Positions 24,873-32,800 of a stretch of 64,000 nt of DNA are shown one piece after another (position 1 is the first letter of the stretch; every line of letters begins with the position of its first letter). Below the pieces are notes generated by a model. The model ran no database searches, had not been told where the DNA came from, and was given only the letters and a program-made list of their open reading frames with translations. Origin of the DNA: an uncultured Erysipelotrichaceae bacterium (GTDB taxonomy: Bacteria; Bacillota_I; Bacilli_A; RFN20; CAG-826). Position numbers and translations under genes: made by a program. The stretch lies in assembly GCA_900314865.1 (NCBI GenBank), contig OMWW01000004.1:65749-129748 (forward strand), given 5' to 3'.

Positions 24873-25619
24873 ATGGAAGAAAGACCAACCAATCAAATAT
24901 TTGTTGATAAAGAAGATTATCGAGATAAGTATAAGTTTGACATTTGTCGAAGTATTGAAGAACTAAATAAACTTCCTTTTGAATTTTATGTGAGTGGGGG
25001 AGTTATTTGTAAATACCTTCTAAAAGAACACTCTAGATATGCTAGAGACATTGACATTGTCACAAAGCTAGATTTAAAAGAAGTTGAATCAATCTTTAGA
25101 CAACATTTGAACGTTGTCGAATTCATTTCCAGCCCTATCACTGAATTGTTTTTGGAAGAAACATTTATTTGCTTAATAAAGGTTGATGAAAAGATTGTAC
25201 AAATCGATGGCATGAGAGTAGATTTCTTTGATGAGATAAAGCCAGAAATATATAAAGTTAACGATAATTCATTCAAGGGAGTTCCTTTTGAATATCTTGT
25301 TGCCACAAAGATACTTGCGGTTACAAGCAATATTGAAAGACCATTTAAACATCTTGTTGATACTTATAGTGCTTCTTTAATTAGCTCTTCGTTAGTTGAT
25401 AAACAAGAAATCAAAAAATATATGTTAATCATTAACGATTCTGAAAATAAAGCCAGAAAAATGCTTAAAAAACAAGAAATTGCTTTAAGTTTTTCAATTG
25501 AAAAAGAGAAAAGTTTTAGCGGATCAAAAACCCTTAACACTCTTCAAGCAGGATATAACGTTTCAAAAGAAACGATGGTTGAAGAAGTTAATAAATGGTT
25601 ATCAACATTTAGAATTTAA
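24873..25619 (+). CDS. AbiEii-like nucleotidyltransferase domain protein
   Basis: A 248-residue protein with the minimal nucleotidyltransferase signature FYVSGGVICKYLLK followed by RYARDIDIVTKLD, i.e. GG...R-x-x-RDIDI, with a later acidic residue in IVQIDGMRVDFFDEI. AbiEii/MenT-type toxins and related DUF1814 proteins have this layout and transfer nucleotides to RNA or protein targets. No AbiEi-like antitoxin is adjacent, so it may be an orphan toxin, a housekeeping NTase, or the remaining half of a system. It sits in the tRNA-Trp island. Function is inferred from fold pattern only. Confidence 0.65.
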   Translation: MEERPTNQIFVDKEDYRDKYKFDICRSIEELNKLPFEFYVSGGVICKYLLKEHSRYARDIDIVTKLDLKEVESIFRQHLNVVEFISSPITELFLEETFICLIKVDEKIVQIDGMRVDFFDEIKPEIYKVNDNSFKGVPFEYLVATKILAVTSNIERPFKHLVDTYSASLISSSLVDKQEIKKYMLIINDSENKARKMLKKQEIALSFSIEKEKSFSGSKTLNTLQAGYNVSKETMVEEVNKWLSTFRI

Positions 25620-25682
25620 TTTTGTGGCACATCTGTGACAACAACCATGTTAATATAAAAACAACAAAGGGGAACTTTGAAT

Positions 25683-25970
25683 ATGAAAAAAGAATTATTA
25701 AAAGGCTTAACAGAAGAACAAATTGCTAAAGCTAGAAAATGTAAAACAAATAAAGAGCTTGTTGCTCTAGCGAAAGAAGAAGGTTTCACTCTTACCGACG
25801 AACAATTAGAAGCAGTCAGTGGTGGTATTTGTAGCGAGTCAACAGTTGCTGTTACCTGCCCAAAATGTGGTACAAAATTCAATGGTGAAGTATATAGAGA
25901 TTCAAGCGTAAAGAATCTCGGTGAATTTACTTGTCCGAATTGTGGCCATAAATGGAAAGAACTTGTTTAA
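25683..25970 (+). CDS. Nif11-type leader peptide fused to a zinc-ribbon core
   Basis: A 95-residue protein. Residues 1-48 are a Nif11-class RiPP leader: helix TEEQIAKARKCKTNKELVAL, then AKEEGFTLTDEQLEAVSGG with the double-Gly cleavage site at 47-48. The rest is a zinc ribbon with two CPxCG knuckles (Cys59/62 and Cys84/87). The ATG at 25683 follows AAAGGGG; the TTG at 25677 is less likely. Nif11 leaders normally direct modification and export of a small core; no modifying enzyme or peptidase-ABC transporter is nearby. It may be a precursor whose enzymes are elsewhere, or a leader fold reused for another purpose. Confidence 0.8.
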   Translation: MKKELLKGLTEEQIAKARKCKTNKELVALAKEEGFTLTDEQLEAVSGGICSESTVAVTCPKCGTKFNGEVYRDSSVKNLGEFTCPNCGHKWKELV

Positions 25971-25982
25971 TTCTAAAGTCTT

Positions 25983-26138
25983 GCGAGTGATTACATATCC
26001 TTGTCCTGAATTGAATAGGGGTTGACGCATAAAGAGAAGCCTTGTAATAGAGGCTCTTTTTATATATAAAAACAGTATATGCAAGAGAGCCTAAATGAAT
26101 GAGACCTGGTGGACATTGGCGGTTATGTAATCACTCGC
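25983..26138. repeat. 15-bp perfect inverted repeat pair
   Basis: GCGAGTGATTACATA (25983-25997) and its exact complement TATGTAATCACTCGC (26124-26138) are separated by 126 bp that include a terminator. MITE-like remnant or a long RNA hairpin. Confidence 0.5.
26031..26062 (+). terminator. Terminator downstream of the Nif11-zinc-ribbon gene
   Basis: AAGAGaaGCCT / AGGCTCTTT stem with an 8-nt loop, then a T-rich tail. Confidence 0.7.
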
Positions 26139-26206
26139 CAAGAGTCTCGAACAATATCTTAAGTATTATTACTTTGACACAAAGTACAGATAGAGGGTTG
26201 TTGCAG

Positions 26207-26233
26207 AAAATGGGCTTAAATGCTCATTTTTTT
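26207..26233 (+). terminator. Terminator-like hairpin in the island end
   Basis: AAATGGGC / GCTCATTT with a 6-nt loop and a T7 tail, with no gene directly upstream. Confidence 0.6.
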
Positions 26234-26393
26234 CTTTATTTTTAACTGTTTCAATATAGGTAGTGGTTATAACGACACCTTAAAATCATGGTAAAATTCC
26301 TATTATTTGAAAAACCTATGGTGAAACGCATACCAAACAGATATACCTATGGTGAAACAGTATGTGTTTCCATATAGGTTACGACCACGAGCA

Positions 26394-26496
26394 CCATCTA
26401 AGTGCACAATCCTTGATACAACTTGTATTGATGATTTTTTATTTGAATACATCGAACTATTTTGAAATATTGGGCTTGTATCAGAACCTGGAATCT
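26394..26496 (+). repeat. Dispersed repeat copy B (duplicate of the tRNA-Trp 3' flank)
   Basis: The first 28 bases match copy A with a single mismatch, and the rest stays closely alignable to GAATCTT. It keeps the terminator-like hairpin but lacks the tRNA body. Relative to copy A it has one extra base near 26460, which shifts the frame of the encoded remnant. Confidence 0.75.
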
Positions 26497-26657
26497 TATC
26501 TTTCTGATACGTCTTGTTCAAGAATTACTGCCCATTAAATGGTCCTCTTTACGATGACTTCAGATTCGCAAAACTCGACACTGGTGACGTCCAAATGACA
26601 ATTCAAATCAATTGTTGTTGTTTGCTTGCTCTCTCTGATACTATATTATTAAGATAA
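26394..26657 (+). pseudogene. Frameshifted coding remnant spanning repeat copy B
   Basis: Three frames read in turn like one protein: DDFLFEYIEL, then after a +1 shift FEILGLYQNLESYLS, then (frame 26508-26657) KNYCPLNGPLYDDFRFAKLD and TGDVQMTIQIN. The last piece has coding-like composition but no start codon. The parent family is not recognised. Confidence 0.35.
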
Positions 26658-26673
26658 CGTAGGTAATGTTAAT

Positions 26674-29496
26674 ATGAAAAAATACAGATTGTTTCTAACT
26701 TTAAGTGTTATCGCTTTAAGTTTGATTGCTTGTAGTTCAACTGGTGGAAAAACAATTCCTGGTGGTAGCTCATCTAGTGATGGCGGTGAAGAAGGGGAGC
26801 ACTCCGGTGGTGGCTCATCTAGTGATGGCGGTGAAGAAGGGGAGCACTCCGGTGGTAGTGATCCAATTATCGATGACCACGTTCACACTTTTGATGATAA
26901 ACGATGGGAGTATGACGATTATAACCATTGGCATCCCGCAACCTGTGAACACACATCTGAAAAAAAAGACATGGAACCTCATGAACTTGGTCCATGGATT
27001 GTTGGTCAAGAAGCAACTATTTACGATGATGGTTATCGCTACCGCGCCTGCGATAAATGTCCTTTTGTTCAACGCGAAACTATCGACAAAATTAAACACC
27101 AACATGTTCTTGGTGAACCTATCGAAACAATTGTTACTGAGCCAACTTGTTGGCACGATGGTGAGATTAAAGAAGAAATATATTGCACGGAATGTGGAGA
27201 ATTAGTTGAAACCAATTTTTATACCATTCCGAGTACTGAACATACAGCTGGCGAGCCTCATATCGAGGGCAATGATCGCGCTACATGTGAACGCGATGGG
27301 TATTATTATATAACTGTTCGCTGCGAAATTTGTGGTGATATTATATCGCGTGAATATGTTGAAGAAAAAGCTAAAGGGCATGATTATCAGTATTTATATA
27401 CTGAACCTGCAACATATGAATGGTCTGGAAGCATTGTTTATAGATGTAGCAGATGTGGCGATTATATCTATGAGGAGGGTGATCCACAATTAGAGCATCA
27501 TTATTCAACTGAATGGAGTGTCGATACTTCCTCATATAAGCATTATCATCAATGTACTGATGAGGGATATTCTAATTTAAGAATTGACGAAGAATATCAC
27601 CAAATGACTGATAATCTAATTGTTGATTATGAACCAACGGTTACTGAACCTGGACGTTCATATTATGAATGTCGAGTTTGTCATTATCGTGAATATTATT
27701 CAACTTGTTCATATGAAGAACTATATGCAGACAAATTAGGTGGCTCAACCAATTCAAAAACCAATAAATACGAAATAACTGGTATATTACCATATTACGT
27801 CTTTGATACTGATACATTGTATCTTGATCCTCATAATTTTAGAGATAATGTTGCCAGCGGAATCGCAAGCGATGCTTTTAAAGGATTGACATGGTTTAAA
27901 CGAGTAATTATTGGTGAAGGTATTGAATACATCAGTAGTGGAGCATTTGCCAATTGTGAAAATCTTGAAGAAGTAATTTTACCTGATTCTCTCACTTCTA
28001 TCGCTGATGAAGTTTTTAAAGGATGTTCAAAACTTAATAAAATTGTTCTTCCTGATGCTCTTACTGAATTAGGAGATAATGTTTTTGAAAATCCTTTAGC
28101 CTGTGGTAAAGAGAGCGATAATGGAATATATATTCCAAGCAAAACAAATGAACACTTCTATTTAGTTGGTGTATCGGATAAAACCGCGACAAAATTTGTT
28201 GTGCATCCTGATTGTGCTTTTACTGAAACTGGATCGTTAAGTGGAATGACACAATTACAATATTTGAAGGTCAATTTTACAAGAAGAAGTCGTTTTAGCA
28301 CCAGCACAAACGAAAAAATGACAAGTAATTACATTGATCATTTGTTTGGTGTTGCTTATCTTGAAACATATCAATTTTACACAGGTTCCGGAACATTTAA
28401 TCCATTCAACGGTGAAGCTTCATATGCCTTTTATGGCACAATTTCGACCGGACTATATGATTATTATCAAGGCAAACACTATAATTTGTACACACATGTT
28501 TACGGTTTTTACACCCCAACATCCTTAAAAATGATTGATTTGACAGATTATAGTGGCAGTTTATTCTATAAATCAGCTTATCACGTTGGCACGATTGTTT
28601 TGCCGAGAAACTTGTCCACTGTTAGTAGTAGTGTTTACGCCACTGCTGATAATTTCTTCGTACACGGCGATTATCAAGAGTCCGCGACTGATAATAAATA
28701 TTGTTATTATTCTGATAATTATAATGAGAATAGCAAAATCAATAAAAAATTATGGCGTTACGTTGACGGTATCCCAACTTGGTGTGGAGCGGCCTATGCC
28801 TATAATATAACTGTTAATTTTGTACGCAACGATTCAACACCGACTAATTTAATTACTGGTGATGAAAGCTCATCTGCATTTTATGTTCTTTTCGATACCG
28901 CTAATGGCGATTTCTATGATTATAAAGATATTGAGGTAGTTGTTTCCTCGTGTGGACAGGAATTAGCAAGAACCAGTAATTTTGATATTCCTACAGCTGG
29001 AAATTATCACGCTGCTTTGTTTACCGATATGCCGTTTGCGTATTCTTACGATATCGATGTTTCTTTAAAGACTAAACCAGAAGGTTATGATGATTACATT
29101 ACTCAAAAAGCACCAACATTCACGAGAACCCGTAGTTTAGGAATAACATTTTCTTATACATCATTCTCTCGTTCGGGAGATAATTTGACGCTTAATTATT
29201 CTTTAACCGATCAATATTCAAAGATTGATACCACATCATCATATTATAATTTCACTAGATATTATAAGATTTCCGAGACTGGTTCCAAATCTGGAAGAAG
29301 TGTCAACAAATATATCACTGCAGGAAGTGGCAATAGAAGTGACTATCATGCCTATTTTGGTGAGAACTTCAGTTCAACATCGTATTTTGAATTTTATCTT
29401 CATATTTATGTCAAAAATTTTGATGGCTCTACAGTGAACGTAGTTACAACTCGAATGTGGATTTACCCAGATGGTTCATATTACTATTTGCATTAA
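26674..29496 (+). CDS. Large lipoprotein with Cys-rich repeats and BspA-like LRR segment
   Basis: A 940-residue surface protein. Signal peptide with lipobox LIAC (Cys20); a Gly/Ser/Asp/Glu linker containing a 15-residue unit twice; a region (about 70-350) of repeated CxxC-type modules of the form ATC-x-DG-x-Y-xx-CxxCG, common in Clostridia surface proteins; a BspA-like leucine-rich segment (about 395-470: AFKGLTWFKRVIIGEGIEYI, SGAFANCENLEEVILPDSLT, VFKGCSKLNKIVLPDALTEL); then about 460 residues of beta-rich sequence I cannot assign. BspA-type LRRs often mediate host or bacterial adhesion. A TATATT and a weak AGG precede the start. Terminators follow at 29508 and 29583. Confidence 0.85.
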   Translation: MKKYRLFLTLSVIALSLIACSSTGGKTIPGGSSSSDGGEEGEHSGGGSSSDGGEEGEHSGGSDPIIDDHVHTFDDKRWEYDDYNHWHPATCEHTSEKKDMEPHELGPWIVGQEATIYDDGYRYRACDKCPFVQRETIDKIKHQHVLGEPIETIVTEPTCWHDGEIKEEIYCTECGELVETNFYTIPSTEHTAGEPHIEGNDRATCERDGYYYITVRCEICGDIISREYVEEKAKGHDYQYLYTEPATYEWSGSIVYRCSRCGDYIYEEGDPQLEHHYSTEWSVDTSSYKHYHQCTDEGYSNLRIDEEYHQMTDNLIVDYEPTVTEPGRSYYECRVCHYREYYSTCSYEELYADKLGGSTNSKTNKYEITGILPYYVFDTDTLYLDPHNFRDNVASGIASDAFKGLTWFKRVIIGEGIEYISSGAFANCENLEEVILPDSLTSIADEVFKGCSKLNKIVLPDALTELGDNVFENPLACGKESDNGIYIPSKTNEHFYLVGVSDKTATKFVVHPDCAFTETGSLSGMTQLQYLKVNFTRRSRFSTSTNEKMTSNYIDHLFGVAYLETYQFYTGSGTFNPFNGEASYAFYGTISTGLYDYYQGKHYNLYTHVYGFYTPTSLKMIDLTDYSGSLFYKSAYHVGTIVLPRNLSTVSSSVYATADNFFVHGDYQESATDNKYCYYSDNYNENSKINKKLWRYVDGIPTWCGAAYAYNITVNFVRNDSTPTNLITGDESSSAFYVLFDTANGDFYDYKDIEVVVSSCGQELARTSNFDIPTAGNYHAALFTDMPFAYSYDIDVSLKTKPEGYDDYITQKAPTFTRTRSLGITFSYTSFSRSGDNLTLNYSLTDQYSKIDTTSSYYNFTRYYKISETGSKSGRSVNKYITAGSGNRSDYHAYFGENFSSTSYFEFYLHIYVKNFDGSTVNVVTTRMWIYPDGSYYYLH
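26761..26850 (+). repeat. 45-bp in-frame tandem duplication in the lipoprotein linker
   Basis: Two 45-bp units (26761-26805 and 26806-26850) differ at one base, giving GGxSSSDGGEEGEHS twice. A recent slip duplication; probably length-variable between strains. Confidence 0.9.
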
Positions 29497-29507
29497 ATAT
29501 TTAAAGT

Positions 29508-29528
29508 GGTGAATTTTTCACCCTTTTT
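29508..29528 (+). terminator. Terminator 1 after the LRR lipoprotein
   Basis: GGTGAA / TTCACC stem with a 3-nt loop and T5. Confidence 0.75.
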
Positions 29529-29582
29529 ATTTGACAATTAAATATGCAAATTATTAGAAAATTGCAGACGTTTAAATAAGGA

Positions 29583-29605
29583 ATGCTCAAAAACGGGCAT
29601 TTTTT
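29583..29605 (+). terminator. Terminator 2 after the LRR lipoprotein
   Basis: ATGCTC / GGGCAT stem with a T6 tail, a backup to the one 70 bp upstream. Confidence 0.7.
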
Positions 29606-29844
29606 AAATGCCGAAAATCTTTTAAAAATATTTGTGACATTATTGGTGACATTTGTATACTTGCTAGTGCATTTTATATTTATAAAATAATGGTATTTTA
29701 AGAACCAGTAAATACAAAACTATACTTTCGATATTAAAAAGTATACTTTTGATATGTTTCCCTTGAATACATTATTTTGATTTATTATTTTATAGATGAG
29801 AATTATCATACTTTATACATTTATTAAATACAGGAGGTGTCAAT
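29606..29844 (+). promoter_or_regulatory. Upstream region of the 1177-residue lipoprotein with phased direct repeats
   Basis: TATACTTTCGATAT (29721-29734) and TATACTTTTGATAT (29742-29755) are 21 bp apart, two helical turns, as in tandem activator sites. GTGACATT occurs at 29634-29641 and 29646-29653. No ORF is visible. The promoter core itself is not certain. Confidence 0.4.
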
Positions 29845-32800
29845 ATGAATAGACACATGAAGAAATCTTTTATAGCTTTAGTTTCTCTTACTATGGTTCT
29901 TTCTGGATGTGAAAAAGCAGATCCTGATAACCACTCATGGACCATTAATGAAGAGACTGCTGCAAATGCGATCCCTCTTAATTCGCGAATTATTTCTCAT
30001 GAAGGCGATTTAGTTGTTCGCCTTGAAAGTGAAGAAGTAACATTTAATTCCAATTTCTCTAAAGACGCGATTCTTATTCGTGATATGGGATTAGAGTTAC
30101 CTGAAAATGCTGATAAAGATAACGTTTTATCATATAGAGATATTAAAGCTGTTTCTCTTACTGATTATGCAGCGGATGTTGTTTCTTTTGGCGCCGCTGT
30201 TGAAATTACTATTCCTAAAGCCTATAAAGAATCCTCGTTTGGAGCAATCATTGCCCCTTACGCTACTAATAAAGGAGTTATGGCTTATGCCTCTTTTTCT
30301 GGCGCTGAATCTGTTATTACATTAAGTGAAGGTAAATTTGAGCAAATTGGTTCAGATTATGTTGATGGCTATGATAACAACCATACATTTGTTTTTAAAT
30401 ATGAAAGCCTCACATTAAGCGAAGATTTCGATGTAGAAGATATTTCTCTCCTTGGCGCTTTTGAAAATTGGGTTGTTAAAGACATTCATACTGATACAGA
30501 AGGCGTTATCATTTTAGAAACTAGTGGTTTACCTGCTAGTGAAGAAAGTGGTGCGATTATTTTTGATGACAGTACTTTCGTTGAAGATAGAGGAGGAGCC
30601 TTCTCTTATCGTGTTTTATATCCAAGTGCTGCTTTAGTAGAGAATTCTGTTCGATTTGATGAGGATAATAAAACGTTCTCTTTCGATGTTGTATTAATCG
30701 ACTGTGAAATTAAAAAAGATTTCTCACTTAAAGATGTGACATTAATCGATGGATTTACTATTAATGAAGCATATTATACCGCAGAAACAAAAACCGCTTC
30801 ATTTGTCTTAGATGCAGAGGAATTTGCTTCTTTAACTGAAGTTATCGCTGCACTTGAGCAACTTACAATCTCAATTGGTGGTGAATTTGACCAAGAAGTT
30901 GCCTTTGATTTCCATGAACCAGAAGTGTTCGCGATTGCGTCTAATGAAAATAAAAAAGTTTGTATTGACCTCTATTCATTTGATGGAGAACTTATTTTAG
31001 ATAAGTCCGATCTTACAATTGATGCAGAATTCTTTGCTGATGAAGACGAAGAAGAATTACTTCCTATGGATGAGGCTATTCTTACTAAAGATGGAAAAGG
31101 ATATCGATTAACTTGGGAAAAAGAGATTGATTACCCAGTTTATGGAACACTCACCATTGATTCTGTTGATGTTTCTTATCCTAATGAAAATACATTTACA
31201 ATAGTAGGATCTAGCATCGAATTTGGATGCGATTACTATCAAGTTGATTCCGAAGAAAATAGATTAATGAAACCTATGGTCTTTAGATATGTCACTCCAA
31301 CTAGCTTAGCGGGTATGGATGATACATATGTTCAATATGCATATGACTCTTCCCTTGAAGATAAATCAACAGCGATTGCCGCTGTTAATTCTACTGTTCA
31401 AACAGTCTTAACTGTTCTTACTGTTGCTTTTGAACTCGCTGCTACAGAACTTAGCAAGTTTGCCTGTGGTGGTATTATTGGTATTCTTTTAGGAGCGCTA
31501 GGTCTTGCTGGTGCCGCTGCTGCTCTTGATCCAACTGCAGCCATGTTACAACAAATTCTTGATGTTGTTTCGGGAATTAATGAAACTGTAAAAAGAATGG
31601 AAAAGACTTTGTCTGAAGTTTCCTATAAGACTGATATGGTACTTTTAAGAGAAAGACTTAATTCTGATGAAAATAAACTCATCTCGTTACGTGCGCGTCA
31701 ATTAGAATTCCAATCTCAAGATGCAAAAGTTACACAATATGAAAAGAGAATGCTTACAGTTGCTAATCGTTATCTCACCTCTATTTTTGATGGAAACAGC
31801 AATAAAAAAGCAAATACTTATAAAGCACCTTATGACTATAACGTTGTCGTTGTAGAAGGTAAAAATAAAAAGGGAGAACTTGAAAAAACATCAACAATTT
31901 TACTTGATGATGATAGATTTGATGAAACATTTGACGAAGGAACTATTGTCTCCTCATACGCTTTCTCTTTTGGAGACAAGAACAATTTAAAAAACACTTT
32001 CAAAAATAATACACTTCCAAAATATAAAAACAAAAAAACAGTTGATAAGGTAGTAGGAGAGGCTGCAATTAGCGATATTAAAGCCGCAATTACAAACAAT
32101 GTTATCACCTTATCCACAAACGAATGGAATGGTAGCCAAGTTCCTGATGTTAGTGAAGATGCAACACTTGAAGCAGTTGCAAAAGATATCTATCGTGCTT
32201 TATATCTTTATGCCGAACGTGAAGCATTACGTGACGTTGATGGCGAATCCTTTGTTCTTCAAGCTGTTGATTATATGCAACGTTTCTCTGGTACTGGAAG
32301 TTATACTAGCCCTGCTGCTGATATTGACTACGAGATGCTCAAACTTACATATGGTTTCCAATCCGAAGCAGAAGAAAAGATCCATAATTACCGTATTACC
32401 ACTACTGATCGTTTGCTTAAAATTTATAACCTAGCGACAACAATCTGCGCAATTGATCCAGATATTTCTTCTTATGACGATTTAACTAAAGCCTATAAAG
32501 CTTCGATTGCTTACCTAAATAAAAACAAAATGGTGAAAGGCGAAGCAGAAAAAAAGGCAGTTGCGGAAAGAAGCAAGCTTCCTTTATACAATGCTAAACT
32601 TGATTACTGCTACGTCAGCGAATGCTGGGTACGTGGTGGCCAATTAATGACTGGTTTTAAAGTGTCTAGCGATAAAAATAAAGAAGGAAAGTGGCAAAAC
32701 TTTGATATTGCTGATGTCTCTGGCGAAATTAGTGGAGAACTTCAATCAAATATGAATAATGTCACACCAATGAGTTCGGTCAAGCCATATTTATTTGGCT

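Larger units (their letters stand above)
25971..26673. other. Island end: 700 bp without an intact gene, rich in repeats and hairpins
   Basis: Contains a 15-bp inverted repeat pair (25983-25997 / 26124-26138), two terminators (26031-26062 and 26207-26233), two copies of ACCTATGGTGAAAC (26314-26327 and 26345-26358), the second of which can form a long imperfect hairpin with GTTTCCATATAGG, dispersed repeat copy B and a coding remnant. Confidence 0.6.

Noticed and set aside
26303-26521. 72-residue minus-strand ORF
   Set aside because: It runs antisense across repeat copy B and the hairpin repeats, has no ribosome site and no coding-like pattern; the evidence for coding is on the other strand.
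26761-26850. CRISPR-like direct repeats
   Set aside because: Only two units, contiguous without spacers and in frame inside a coding linker; no cas genes anywhere in the window.
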